Assembly: GCF_049701175.1 (NCBI RefSeq)
Contig: NZ_JBNATW010000027.1
Coordinates: forward strand, 1 to 34,499
Reading direction: 5' to 3'
From: Thermovenabulum sp049701175
GTDB lineage: Bacteria > Bacillota > Thermosediminibacteria > Thermosediminibacterales > Thermosediminibacteraceae
DNA length: 34,499 nucleotides
The notes beneath the pieces are model-generated. The model was not told the origin of the DNA and searched no databases. It saw only the letters and a program-made list of their open reading frames with translations. A program made the translations under genes and the position numbers. Shown piece after piece: positions 7,910 to 15,489 of the stretch (its first letter is position 1; each line of letters begins with the position of its first letter).

Positions 7910-7938
7910 AGTATATCATAAAATAGCTTCTTGTGCAA
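7910..7938 (-). promoter_or_regulatory. Sigma-A promoter for rpsB-tsf, overlapping the activase stop codon
   Basis: TTGCAC (7938-7933), a 17-bp spacer and TATACT (7915-7910) form a good vegetative promoter. The -35 box and spacer lie within the last codons of the upstream activase gene. No terminator separates the two transcription units. Confidence 0.7.
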
Positions 7939-8914
7939 TATCATATCGTTCTAATTTTAAAGAATTAGACCATTTACCGCACTTGTCCCCCCATCTTCCT
8001 ATTATGTTTTTACCAGAGTAAATTTGTACAATCTCACAACGGTTTACACATCCCTTACATTCAAACATTTCTGTTTCATACTTTAAATTAACAAGCTTAA
8101 ATCCCACAAATTTCGTCCTTTTTGAATTGGTTTTTATAAAATTCTTGGCAAGTAAAGCAGCACCTATAGCACCCATGACATCGTAATATTTTGGAACTTG
8201 GACAATTTCTCCTAATTCCTCTTCAAATGCCCTTCTTATTCCCAGATTTGCTGCTACCCCACCTTGAAAAACAAAAGGTGCTCTTAATTCTTTCCCTTTT
8301 GCGACATTTGCTAAATAATTTCTAACCAACGCTTGACAAAGCCCTCTTAATATATCCTCAATTTTGTAACCCATCTGTTGCTTATGTATCATATCTGATT
8401 CAGCAAAGACGGCACATCTTCCGGCAATTCTTGTAGTTTTTTTTGACATTAGTGAAAGCTCTCCTACTTTTTCAATAGGTATACCCAAACGTTCAGCTTG
8501 TCTATCAAGAAAAGAGCCTGTTCCAGCAGCACACACTGTGTTCATTGCAAAGTCCACAACCACTTTATTTCTAACAATTATTATTTTTGAATCTTGCCCT
8601 CCAATTTCAATTATAGTTTGGACATCAGGGAACTCTTTGACTGCAGCAACAGCATGAGCTGTTATTTCATTTTTTATTATATCAGCCCCAAGAATTGCAC
8701 CCGCTAAAAGTCTTCCGCTTCCGGTAGTGCCTACTCCAATTATTTCAATGTTTTCTTTAAAATCACTCAAAAGATTTTCTAACCCCATCTTTATTGTTTC
8801 AATTGGTTTACCCATAGTTCTTAAATACAACTTGTATAAAATTTCTTCATTTTCATCTAATAATACTATATTTGTGCTTACTGAGCCAACATCAACTCCC
8901 AAAAAACATCTCAT
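7916..8914 (-). CDS. BadF/BadG/HgdC-type acyl-CoA dehydratase activase (ATP-dependent electron activator)
   Basis: An ASKHA-fold ATPase of the BcrAD/BadFG family. Dimers hold one [4Fe-4S] cluster and use ATP to push a low-potential electron into a partner iron-sulfur enzyme. Phosphate loop GVDVGSVSTN is at residues 6-15 and IGGQDSKI at 104-111. Cys128 (TVCAAGTGSF) and Cys167 (GRCAVFAESD) match the two cluster ligands of HgdC. The C terminus carries an extra CKGCVNRC with later cysteines, seen in the activase-related branch. It overlaps the upstream gene by 23 bp, with GGAGG spaced for the ATG at 8914. The electron acceptor and substrate are unknown. Confidence 0.88.
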   Translation of the reverse strand: MRCFLGVDVGSVSTNIVLLDENEEILYKLYLRTMGKPIETIKMGLENLLSDFKENIEIIGVGTTGSGRLLAGAILGADIIKNEITAHAVAAVKEFPDVQTIIEIGGQDSKIIIVRNKVVVDFAMNTVCAAGTGSFLDRQAERLGIPIEKVGELSLMSKKTTRIAGRCAVFAESDMIHKQQMGYKIEDILRGLCQALVRNYLANVAKGKELRAPFVFQGGVAANLGIRRAFEEELGEIVQVPKYYDVMGAIGAALLAKNFIKTNSKRTKFVGFKLVNLKYETEMFECKGCVNRCEIVQIYSGKNIIGRWGDKCGKWSNSLKLERYDIAQEAIL

Positions 8915-9998
8915 TTGAAAAAGTCCTCCTCTTTTTCTTTTGATTTATTAAATCAACAAATGCTTCTAATCGGGTTCTTAAACCAACTTCCACAGAATGT
9001 TCATCTAGCACCAACGTCATAACCGGAATCTGAAACTTTTGTGAAACCTTTGGTATTGCGCTTTTTGCGACTATTTCAGGCATACAAGTGAAAGGCAAAA
9101 GATGAATTACTCCGTCAAAACTTTTTTTAGAAAAGTTTACAATTTGAGCTATAGATTCTTGACCATGGCCACCCACAAAATGTCCTATATATGGAAAAGC
9201 GCTTTTAACAACCTCTCTATGATCCTTAGGTTTTAAAAAATTTGGAAAAAGGTTTCCCTTAACCCAATCGGTAATATATATATTTCTTACCGTTTCAGCA
9301 CCTAATTCTCCCAATTGTTTTTCAACATTCAAATTGGCAAAAGGTTCCAATACTGTATAAATTTCTCCTACAATACCTATAATTATTGGGTTTTCCTGGT
9401 TTTCCTCAATTTCCGATAATTTTTCTTTTACTTCTTGGTCAAATTTTTCCAAACTCTTTTCTTCTGAAATATTTTCAATCCTTGCGAGCAATTCTCTATA
9501 AACCTTATCCGTCTTTCCCATTATTTTTTCTTTTGCCCTCTTTTTAGAGATCGCCTTTTCTAAACTGTCTAAAATTATTGCTTTTTTCCAAGCAAATTTT
9601 GCTGAGTTTATTAAAGAAGACATATCTTTTTTAAACAGCTTTTTAAAATTCTTAATAAGTTCAAACAAATGCCCCTTTGGAGGTTCTAATACTATCATTT
9701 CAAAATCATATCCCTGTCTTTTTAATATCTCTCTTTCTATTTCACAATAATACCCAAAGCGGCAAGGGCCTATACCTCCTGCCATCACTATAGTATCAGC
9801 GCCCTTTTCAAAAGCTTCTACAAAATTACCTAAATTTATTTTTAAAGGCAAACATGCAAATTCTGGAGCAATTTTAGTCCCTATTTCTAAAGTTTTTTTG
9901 CTGCAAAGGGGAGGTACCACCACTTCATTTCCTATTCCCTCAAAAAAGGTTTTTAAAGGTATATATACATTGCCCATATGGGGGAAAGTTATTTTCAT
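8892..9998 (-). CDS. Acyl-CoA dehydratase activase-related protein (2-hydroxyglutaryl-CoA dehydratase-like subunit, COG3581 type)
   Basis: A 368-residue protein beginning MKITFPHMGNVYIPLKTFFEG. Conserved cysteine motifs are PEFACLPLKIN, GGIGPCRFGYYCE and LPFTCMPE, plausible iron-sulfur ligands as in the HgdA/HgdB fold. The C-terminal DEHSVEVGLRTRLEAFVDLI is nearly repeated at the end of the upstream gene, so the two are paralogues. Its ATG overlaps the upstream stop (ATGA), and its end overlaps the activase by 23 bp: a tightly coupled three-gene module. In many anaerobes the three parts are fused into one large protein. Substrate unknown; possibilities include a dehydratase or a double-cubane-cluster reductase. 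Confidence 0.75.
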   Translation of the reverse strand: MKITFPHMGNVYIPLKTFFEGIGNEVVVPPLCSKKTLEIGTKIAPEFACLPLKINLGNFVEAFEKGADTIVMAGGIGPCRFGYYCEIEREILKRQGYDFEMIVLEPPKGHLFELIKNFKKLFKKDMSSLINSAKFAWKKAIILDSLEKAISKKRAKEKIMGKTDKVYRELLARIENISEEKSLEKFDQEVKEKLSEIEENQENPIIIGIVGEIYTVLEPFANLNVEKQLGELGAETVRNIYITDWVKGNLFPNFLKPKDHREVVKSAFPYIGHFVGGHGQESIAQIVNFSKKSFDGVIHLLPFTCMPEIVAKSAIPKVSQKFQIPVMTLVLDEHSVEVGLRTRLEAFVDLINQKKKRRTFSNEMFFGS

Positions 9999-10987
9999 TT
10001 ATAAGCCCTTCTCCTTTCTAATATATCTACAAAGGCTTCTAACCTTGTATCAAATCCTGCTTGACCTGAATGTTCATCTATATATAAATGAAGATATGGA
10101 ATATTATAATCCTCACCTATTTTCATTTTTACTAATTCACCGACAATTGAATCTGGCCCGCACCCAAAAGAAGCCACGTAAATAATACCGTCAACTTCTT
10201 TATTTCTTAATGTTAAAAAAGCACTTTCTATAATATTTCTTTCAATGGTCCAAAAAAGCTTTTTATTTAAGGACAATGTCCCACGTAAATTATTTTCTTT
10301 TTTTATAATTTCAGGAGTAATAATTTTTATATTATAATTTTTTAGTTTTTTAATAAGGCTCATACTAATATAATCATCGTAAATATTATAGGGATGGCCT
10401 AATAGCAGCACTTTATATTTTGATTGAACTATCTCTTTTTCTTTCGAACGATAATTTACAACATTTTGATATAAATCTAATCCTTCTTCTTCCAAAGGTA
10501 AAATTTGATACTTTTTTAATTTCTTTTTATAGTAGTAGTAATGATAAAGGGCATAATAAAACGCTTTAATAATTTCTTTTTTTGTTTTTCCCAATTTTTG
10601 ACCGATATTAAAAAAATGTTGGTAAAAAGCCCTATTACTTTTATATAAATCTAATTTCTCATCAATTACGGGCATCTCTAAATCAAAAGTATTTTTTATC
10701 ATATCAGGCAGTCCCATAAATTTAGGACATATATATTCCTTTTTGTTTGTACTTATTATCCTCGGAATATATAACACATCACACTTGTTACTTAAATCTA
10801 AAATATGTCCGTGAAAAACCTTAACTGGAAGACAGGCATCATCTACACAATTTTTTAAACCATTTTCCATTATTTCCCTATTTGTTTTAGAAGATATTAT
10901 AACCTCAAAGCCTAATTTTTCAAAAAAAACTTTCCAAAAAGGATAATATATATAATAAAACAATCCTCTCGGAATTCCTATTTTCAC
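9995..10987 (-). CDS. DUF2229 acyl-CoA dehydratase activase-related protein (COG3580 type)
   Basis: The first gene of the activase module, about 330 residues. KIGIPRGLFYYIYYPFWK at the start and VDDACLPVKVFHGH mark the DUF2229-type branch. EYICPKFMGLPDMIK, a later FGCGPDS and the closing DEHSGQAGFDTRLEAFVD complete it. Cysteines in these motifs could bind an iron-sulfur cluster together with the paralogue downstream. The frame is open to 11020, but the GTG at 10987 has GGGGGTG with a 9-nt spacer and places the start exactly at the conserved KIGIPRG. Translation is coupled to the next gene by an ATGA overlap. Biochemical role not established. Confidence 0.72.
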   Translation of the reverse strand: MKIGIPRGLFYYIYYPFWKVFFEKLGFEVIISSKTNREIMENGLKNCVDDACLPVKVFHGHILDLSNKCDVLYIPRIISTNKKEYICPKFMGLPDMIKNTFDLEMPVIDEKLDLYKSNRAFYQHFFNIGQKLGKTKKEIIKAFYYALYHYYYYKKKLKKYQILPLEEEGLDLYQNVVNYRSKEKEIVQSKYKVLLLGHPYNIYDDYISMSLIKKLKNYNIKIITPEIIKKENNLRGTLSLNKKLFWTIERNIIESAFLTLRNKEVDGIIYVASFGCGPDSIVGELVKMKIGEDYNIPYLHLYIDEHSGQAGFDTRLEAFVDILERRRAYK

Positions 10988-11041
10988 CAGTAATGACACC
11001 CCCATATATATTTTTACCATTATATTCCATCATTATTCTGT

Positions 11042-11416
11042 TTAGTATTGGTTTAAAAACAAAAGTATAATTATTCTCGCAAGCCCAAATTTTACTAATA
11101 TTAGTGGTAAGGGACTTTTAAATTTTGCTGTGGGGTCGATAATTTTTATTATGTCAATATCCCTTCTATCAGCAAAAATAAATCCCAAAACTATAAAAAA
11201 AAGAGGAATAGCCCATTTTAATAAAAAATTTGCATTATAATACGAAATTCTGCTAAAAATGCCACCAGCTGTTACCTGAGTGATCTGTGCATCCAATGCA
11301 AAAAATAATAAAAACTCAAATAATATTTCAAAAATTGATAAAGAAATTACAATATACCAGTATTTTAAATTTATAAAAAAGACCGTAAGTATCAAACCTA
11401 TAATATCCATATACAT
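11042..11416 (-). CDS. Unrecognised small integral membrane protein at the end of the spoVA cluster
   Basis: I do not recognise this 124-residue protein. It has about three to four hydrophobic segments (residues 5-22, 25-42, 66-82 and 104-120). A conserved-looking central loop ALDAQITQVTAGGIFSR and a polar stretch FADRRDIDIIKIIDPTAK separate them. It starts 10 bp after spoVAE with a GAGGA Shine-Dalgarno, so it is almost certainly cotranscribed with spoVAC-AD-AE. That suggests a spore-membrane role. It is too short for SpoVAEa and does not resemble the other SpoVA subunits. Confidence 0.6.
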   Translation of the reverse strand: MYMDIIGLILTVFFINLKYWYIVISLSIFEILFEFLLFFALDAQITQVTAGGIFSRISYYNANFLLKWAIPLFFIVLGFIFADRRDIDIIKIIDPTAKFKSPLPLILVKFGLARIIILLFLNQY

Positions 11417-11425
11417 AAAAATTCC

Positions 11426-11779
11426 TCACTTCTGTTTTGGGTTAAATAATATTGACATTAAATATCCAAAAAATATAGCTGCGCTAATGCCTGCGGCAGC
11501 AGAGGTAAGGCCGCCTGTAAAAATCCCCAACAATCCAAACTTATCAATATGTTCAATTACACCTTTTGTCAGGGTATGACCAAAACCCGGAAGAGGTATG
11601 AAAGCACCAGCTCCAGCAAAATCTACAAGTTGTTGATATATTCCCATTCCGCTCAAGATTGCTCCTAAGGAAACAAATAGCACAAGAACATGCGCAGGAG
11701 TCAAAGGAGTAAGGTCCATTAAAAGCTGTCCAATAACACATATTAGACCACCAACAATAAAAGCCTTAATATACTCCAT
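11426..11779 (-). CDS. spoVAE: Stage V sporulation protein AE (SpoVAEb-type)
   Basis: A membrane subunit of the SpoVA channel that moves Ca-dipicolinate into the forespore and out during germination. At 117 residues with three to four membrane helices it matches SpoVAEb. Signatures are AFIVGGLICVIGQLLMD at the N terminus and GMGIYQQLVDFAGAGAFIPL, then GFGHTLTKGVIE. It is homologous to SpoVAC, which is encoded two genes upstream with the same GLGIYDQIGKRAGAG-type block. It lies 15 bp downstream of spoVAD. Confidence 0.93.
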   Translation of the reverse strand: MEYIKAFIVGGLICVIGQLLMDLTPLTPAHVLVLFVSLGAILSGMGIYQQLVDFAGAGAFIPLPGFGHTLTKGVIEHIDKFGLLGIFTGGLTSAAAGISAAIFFGYLMSILFNPKQK

Positions 11780-11794
11780 TTTTAATCACCCTAA

Positions 11795-12805
11795 TTATAA
11801 ATTTTCTATAGAAACCGCATGAGCTATACAAGGTATTGATTCGCCTTGTTGGGTACTTGTAGTACTCATTAAAGCTCCAGTTGTTACCAATAAAACTTTA
11901 TTAAATCTGCCCTTTTTCATTTCTTTATAAATATAACCACAAAATACCACTGCTGCACATCCGCATCCACTGCCTCCTGCATGAACATCTTGATAAGGAC
12001 TAAATATCATTAAACCGCAGTCGGAGTATCTGTTTGAAAGATTTAATCCTTTTTCTTTTAATAGATCTTCTGCGATATCTTTACCTATGCTTGCTAAATC
12101 CCCAGTAACTACAAGGTCGTAATAATCTTGACTTCTTTTAGTATCTTCAAAATGTTTAACAATTGTATCTACCGCTGCAGGTGCCATAGCTGTGCCCATA
12201 TCATTTGGGTTCTTTTCACCCATATCTATTACTTTACCTACTGTGATATATGTTATTCTTGGATTGTCAACTTTGCTTGAAATAACAGCTGCACCAGCTC
12301 CTGTTACAGTTGTTTGGGAAGTTGGGGGTCGCTGAGTACCAAATTCCAAAGGAAATCTATACTGCCTTTCTGCCGTACAAAAATGACTTGATGTAGCAAT
12401 TACCACATTATCAGCAAATCCTCCATCTACAATCATAGCACCAAGAGCTAATCCTTCCGCCATAGTTGAACATGCCCCGTAAATCCCCAAAAAGGGCAAT
12501 CCCAAATCCCTTGCTGTATATCCTGCTGAAATTATTTGATTTAGCAAATCGCCAGCAATAAAATATTCGATAGCATTGTAAGGTATTTTGCTATTTTTTA
12601 TTGCCATTTCAACAGCTTCCTTCATCATTTTTCTTTCAGCTTTTTCCCAACTTTTCTCTTGATAATACATATCGTTTATAATCAAGTCAAAATAGTCCTT
12701 TAAAGGACCTTGCCCTTCCTTAGGACCGACAATTGACGAAACACCAATAATTGATGGAGCGTTTTCAAGCATTATTGTTTGACTACCTATCTTTTTATTA
12801 GCCAT
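11795..12805 (-). CDS. spoVAD: Stage V sporulation protein AD
   Basis: The soluble, thiolase-fold, dipicolinate-binding subunit of the SpoVA complex. The 336 residues show KIGSQTIMLENAPSIIGVSS at the start, a central GIYGACSTMAEGLALGA around the vestigial thiolase cysteine, and the late HAGGSGCGCAAVVFCGYI. The frame opens at GTG 12820, within the end of spoVAC, but the ATG at 12805 has GAGGG with an 8-nt spacer and aligns with the family start. Operon with spoVAC and spoVAE. spoVAA and spoVAB are absent, which is common in clostridia. Confidence 0.95.
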   Translation of the reverse strand: MANKKIGSQTIMLENAPSIIGVSSIVGPKEGQGPLKDYFDLIINDMYYQEKSWEKAERKMMKEAVEMAIKNSKIPYNAIEYFIAGDLLNQIISAGYTARDLGLPFLGIYGACSTMAEGLALGAMIVDGGFADNVVIATSSHFCTAERQYRFPLEFGTQRPPTSQTTVTGAGAAVISSKVDNPRITYITVGKVIDMGEKNPNDMGTAMAPAAVDTIVKHFEDTKRSQDYYDLVVTGDLASIGKDIAEDLLKEKGLNLSNRYSDCGLMIFSPYQDVHAGGSGCGCAAVVFCGYIYKEMKKGRFNKVLLVTTGALMSTTSTQQGESIPCIAHAVSIENL

Positions 12806-12816
12806 AATATTTTCCC

Positions 12817-13275
12817 TCACAATTTTAAGAAATAATATATAAAACCTATTATCATAGAAATCGTCATACCATAAACAATAACTGGACCTGCTACAACAAA
12901 CATTTTAGCGGCAACCCCGAATATAAACCCTTCTGCTTTAAATTCCATTGCTGGTGATACAATAGAATTGGCAAATCCAGTAATAGGCACTATCGAACCC
13001 GCTCCCGCCCTTTTCCCTATTTGATCATAAATACCCAATCCTGTTAAAAAAGCCCCTAAAAAAACCATTGTAGCTGAAGTTGCTGGCGGAGCTTCTTTTA
13101 GTTTATCCAGCCCAATAGATACATAAAAATTTAAAATTATTTGGCCTATAGTACAAATAATACCACCTACAATAAATGCAGAAATTACATTACGCAAAAC
13201 AGGGGGTTTAGGTTTTTTAGTTTTGGCAAATTCTTTGTATTTTTTTTGTTCTAAAGTAATGTCAGACTTTGGCAT
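12817..13275 (-). CDS. spoVAC: Stage V sporulation protein AC
   Basis: A mechanosensitive-type membrane subunit of the SpoVA dipicolinate channel. A basic cytoplasmic N terminus (about 27 residues) precedes NVISAFIVGGIICTIGQIIL, then FLTGLGIYDQIGKRAGAGSI and ITGFANSIVSPAMEFKAEGF. The 152-residue length is standard. The start has AAAGGAGAA. It follows the dodecin gene across a strong hairpin, with no room for its own promoter. Transcription therefore probably comes from the sporulation promoter near 13.78 kb through the small membrane protein and dodecin genes. Confidence 0.95.
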   Translation of the reverse strand: MPKSDITLEQKKYKEFAKTKKPKPPVLRNVISAFIVGGIICTIGQIILNFYVSIGLDKLKEAPPATSATMVFLGAFLTGLGIYDQIGKRAGAGSIVPITGFANSIVSPAMEFKAEGFIFGVAAKMFVVAGPVIVYGMTISMIIGFIYYFLKL

Positions 13276-13296
13276 ATAATTCTCCTTTCATATTAA

Positions 13297-13320
13297 AGCG
13301 AGCACTATTTAGTGCTCGCT
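13297..13320 (-). terminator. Hairpin after dodecin, possible attenuating terminator
   Basis: AGCGAGCACTA pairs perfectly with TAGTGCTCGCT around a 2-nt gap, 2 nt past the dodecin stop. The tail on the transcribed strand is only TTAATAT, so termination would be partial. It could give dodecin higher expression than the spoVA genes, or simply protect mRNA 3' ends. Confidence 0.5.
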
Positions 13321-13322
13321 AT

Positions 13323-13535
13323 TTAGGCTTCTGTAGTCCCATCAACCTTAAAGGCAATCGCCACATCCGCTTTATACTCTACTATTTTACCGTTTTGTAC
13401 ATTTGCAGTTTGATTCAACACTTCTACTCCTGTTATATTTCTAATCGTCTTTGAAGCATCTTTTACTGCATTTTCTATTGCTTCCTGCCAGCTATTTTTT
13501 GATTCACCAACAACTTCAATTACTTTTACAGTCAT
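13323..13535 (-). CDS. Dodecin family flavin-binding protein
   Basis: A 70-residue protein that forms hollow dodecamers storing or buffering flavin (or CoA-like ligands). It starts MTVKVIEVVGESKNSWQEAI, with the ligand-stacking tryptophan in KNSWQEA. It continues with ASKTIRNITGVEVLNQTA and ends in KADVAIAFKVDG, matching the family over its full length. The ATG at 13535 has GGGAGG; upstream codons in the frame overlap the preceding gene and are not needed. It is placed between a small membrane protein and spoVAC, an unusual setting that suggests expression in the developing forespore. Confidence 0.92.
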   Translation of the reverse strand: MTVKVIEVVGESKNSWQEAIENAVKDASKTIRNITGVEVLNQTANVQNGKIVEYKADVAIAFKVDGTTEA

Positions 13536-13537
13536 AT

Positions 13538-13735
13538 TTATCCCTCCCAAAACTTAATTACATTTATATTTTTCCCTTGATTAAAAACTATATTCTCCTC
13601 TATTAACATCACAAATTTTGCACTTTTGGGTATTTTATTCTTAATTTCTTTATAATAATATATTCCTGCAAAACTTATAAGAAATATTAAAAAAAGAATT
13701 ATAAATTTAAAAATTTTGCTTTGAACACTTTTCAT
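13538..13735 (-). CDS. Small membrane-anchored protein of unknown function
   Basis: A 65-residue protein with one N-terminal membrane helix (about residues 9-27, IFKFIILFLIFLISFAGIYY) and a short extracytoplasmic tail containing FVMLIEENIVFNQGKN. I do not recognise a family. It is the first gene after a sigma-G/sigma-F-like promoter and ends 2 bp before the dodecin start, so it probably belongs to the forespore operon. A GGGGTG Shine-Dalgarno precedes the ATG. It could be a spore-membrane protein; no function is claimed. Confidence 0.6.
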   Translation of the reverse strand: MKSVQSKIFKFIILFLIFLISFAGIYYYKEIKNKIPKSAKFVMLIEENIVFNQGKNINVIKFWEG

Positions 13736-13757
13736 CCCATAAACACCCCTTTAAAGG

Positions 13758-13787
13758 TATTATTTTACTATAAAAAGTTTTTTATAC
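13758..13787 (-). promoter_or_regulatory. Candidate sigma-G (or sigma-F) forespore promoter for the dodecin-spoVA operon
   Basis: GTATA (13787-13783) and AATAATA (13764-13758) are separated by 18 bp. These fit the sigma-G elements GHATR and CATnnTA with one mismatch. The same -35 also fits sigma-F with a 15-bp spacing and a weaker -10. It follows the sigF terminator and precedes a run of spore genes. A TTGTAT-16-TAAAAT sigma-A reading overlaps and cannot be excluded. Confidence 0.5.
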
Positions 13788-13795
13788 AAAAAAAT

Positions 13796-13823
13796 AAAAT
13801 AAAAAACTGCGATTTCTCGCAGT
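13796..13823 (-). terminator. Intrinsic terminator after sigF
   Basis: ACTGCGA pairs with TCGCAGT around a 4-nt loop, followed on the transcribed strand by TTTTTTATTTTATTTTTTT. It lies 3 bp beyond the sigF stop and ends the spoIIA operon. Confidence 0.88.
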
Positions 13824-13826
13824 TAA

Positions 13827-14546
13827 TTAAAACATCATATTTCTCATCTTTTGTAAAATTCTTTTTTCAAGCCGAGATACCTGAACCTGAGAAATACCGA
13901 GAATTTCAGCAATTTGGGATTGAGTTTTATCTTTAAAATATCTCAAAAATATTACTTTTCTTTCAATTCCTTCCAATTTAGATATAGCTTCTTTTAGAGA
14001 TATATTATCTAAAATAGAAATCATATCTTCTGGGTTAGTTTCAATCTTATCTAAAACATAAATAGGATTTGAATCATCTTGATACGCTACTTCATTTAAA
14101 GAAATAATAGGCTTTGACGCTTCTAAACTCATATTTATCTCTTCTATAGATATTCCAAGTTCTTCAGATATTTCTCTTATTGTAGGTTCTCTTCCAAGTT
14201 GTTTTTCTAAAAACTCTTTAGTTTTTTGTATCTTGTAGGAAATTTCTTTTATCTTACGTGAAATTTTTATTGTATTATTATCCCTTATTTGCCTTTTTAT
14301 TTCTCCAATTATCATAGGCACAGCATATGTAGAAAATTTCACATTATAAGATAAATCAAATTTGTCAATGGCTTTTAAAAGCCCTATAGTCCCTATCTGA
14401 ATTAAATCCTCAAGCTCAAATCCCCTGTTCTCAAATCTTTTTGCAATGTTATATACAAGAGCAAGATTCCTTTGTATCAATTTTTCTTTAGCTAGTTCAT
14501 CACCGCTTTTTGCTTTGCTTAAAAGTTCAATATTTTCCTCATACAT
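13827..14546 (-). CDS. sigF: RNA polymerase sporulation sigma factor SigF
   Basis: The first forespore-specific sigma factor, held inactive by SpoIIAB until septation. Region 2 shows LALVYNIAKRFENRGFELED, then DLIQIGTIGLLKAIDKFD and VKFSTYAVPMIIGEIKRQIR. Region 4 ends in SQSQIAEILGISQVQVSRLE-like residues (here TQSQIAEILG, ISQVQVSRLEKRIL). At 239 residues it is normal size. The ATG at 14546 is served by GAGGG that overlaps the spoIIAB stop, so translation is coupled. Last gene of spoIIAA-spoIIAB-sigF. Confidence 0.97.
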   Translation of the reverse strand: MYEENIELLSKAKSGDELAKEKLIQRNLALVYNIAKRFENRGFELEDLIQIGTIGLLKAIDKFDLSYNVKFSTYAVPMIIGEIKRQIRDNNTIKISRKIKEISYKIQKTKEFLEKQLGREPTIREISEELGISIEEINMSLEASKPIISLNEVAYQDDSNPIYVLDKIETNPEDMISILDNISLKEAISKLEGIERKVIFLRYFKDKTQSQIAEILGISQVQVSRLEKRILQKMRNMMF

Positions 14547-14557
14547 GATATCAGCCC

Positions 14558-14992
14558 TCAAGATTTTTTTGATTTTATCTTTTTATACATTTTAACAGTC
14601 GTACCTTCTCCTAACTTTGATACAACTTCCAATGAATCCATAAAATTTTCCATAATAGTAAAGCCCATCCCCGAACGATCTAACTCGGGTTTCGATGTCC
14701 ATAAAGGCTGTTTAGCTAACTCAACATCCTCTATCCCTTTTCCCCAATCCTGGACCCAAATTTCTATTCCATCTTCATAAAGTACAGCTTTAATTCTGAT
14801 TATTCCCACTTTATCCTCATATCCATGAATAATTGAATTTGTAACAGCTTCTGACACTGCAGTTTTTATATCTGCAATTTCATCCAATGTAGGATCTAAC
14901 TGAGAAGCAAATGCCGCAACGACTACCCTCGCAAAAGACTCATTTTGGGATTTGCTTAAAAAATCTATTGTCATTTCATTTAACTTTTCCAT
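14558..14992 (-). CDS. spoIIAB: Anti-sigma F factor SpoIIAB (serine kinase)
   Basis: Binds SigF and phosphorylates SpoIIAA, switching partners according to ATP/ADP. It is a GHKL ATPase of 144 residues. Visible boxes are EAVTNSIIHGYED (N box), VQDWGKGIEDVE (G1) and DRSGMGFTIMENFMD (G2), with the closing GEGTTVKMYK. Shine-Dalgarno AAGGAG precedes the ATG. It lies between spoIIAA (11 bp gap) and sigF (overlapping ribosome site), the canonical arrangement. Confidence 0.97.
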   Translation of the reverse strand: MEKLNEMTIDFLSKSQNESFARVVVAAFASQLDPTLDEIADIKTAVSEAVTNSIIHGYEDKVGIIRIKAVLYEDGIEIWVQDWGKGIEDVELAKQPLWTSKPELDRSGMGFTIMENFMDSLEVVSKLGEGTTVKMYKKIKSKKS

Positions 14993-15003
14993 AAAACCAC
15001 TCC

Positions 15004-15348
15004 TTATAATTTTTCTACTGCTTCATTTTCGTCCGTGTAACACGGGATTATACTGAAAAGACCGGAGATATCAAAGACTTTTTTTATCCGTTCGTTGACA
15101 TTGCAAACTCCCAAAGCCCCACCTATGGATTTAATGCTTTTATACCTCCCAAGCAGCATTCCTATTCCCGAACTATCCATAAAAGTCACATTTTTGAAAT
15201 TGAATAATATTTTTTTTATATTTTTTTTACTCATTGCGTAGTCTATATCTTCTTTTATACGATCCGCAATATGATGATCAAGTTCTCCTTTTAAATTGAC
15301 AATCATTACATCCTTAATAAACCTGAAATTTGCCCCCTCTTGCAGCAT
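15004..15348 (-). CDS. spoIIAA: Anti-anti-sigma F factor SpoIIAA
   Basis: A STAS-domain protein that, when unphosphorylated, frees SigF from SpoIIAB. The phospho-acceptor is in FMDSSGIGMLLGRYK, Ser59 here. GELDHHIADRIKEDID is the typical first helix. The frame runs open to 15474, but that extension would cross the candidate sigma-H promoter; the ATG at 15348 has GGAGG with a 7-nt spacer and gives 114 residues, the family size. Confidence 0.96.
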   Translation of the reverse strand: MLQEGANFRFIKDVMIVNLKGELDHHIADRIKEDIDYAMSKKNIKKILFNFKNVTFMDSSGIGMLLGRYKSIKSIGGALGVCNVNERIKKVFDISGLFSIIPCYTDENEAVEKL

Positions 15349-15400
15349 CACACTGCCTCCTTCAAAAACAAATGTTGGTAAAATCAAAGCTTTAAATACT

Positions 15401-15428
15401 ATTTCTACAATTTTTTGTAAAATCCTTC
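15401..15428 (-). promoter_or_regulatory. Sigma-H-like promoter of spoIIAA-spoIIAB-sigF
   Basis: GAAGGATTT (15428-15420), an 11-bp spacer and GTAGAAAT (15408-15401) match the sigma-H elements RnAGGAwWW and RnnGAAT with one mismatch. The predicted start is about 50 nt before spoIIAA. In Bacillus subtilis this operon is sigma-H dependent. I see no clear Spo0A box in the gap. Confidence 0.65.
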
Positions 15429-15441
15429 CTATAATGCCTTT

Positions 15442-15477
15442 AAAATATAATAAGGTGCACTTATTAAAGTGCACCTT
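15442..15477 (-). terminator. Hairpin terminator between dacF and spoIIAA
   Basis: AAGGTGCACTT pairs with AAGTGCACCTT around a 4-nt loop, followed by ATTATATTTT. The stem is strong and the tail is broken, so some dacF transcripts may continue into spoIIA. Confidence 0.65.
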
Positions 15478-15489
15478 GTGTTTTTAAAA

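Noticed and set aside
15349..15474. N-terminal 42-residue extension of SpoIIAA
   Set aside because: It would read through the sigma-H-like promoter and is not part of the family; a strong ribosome site supports the shorter form.
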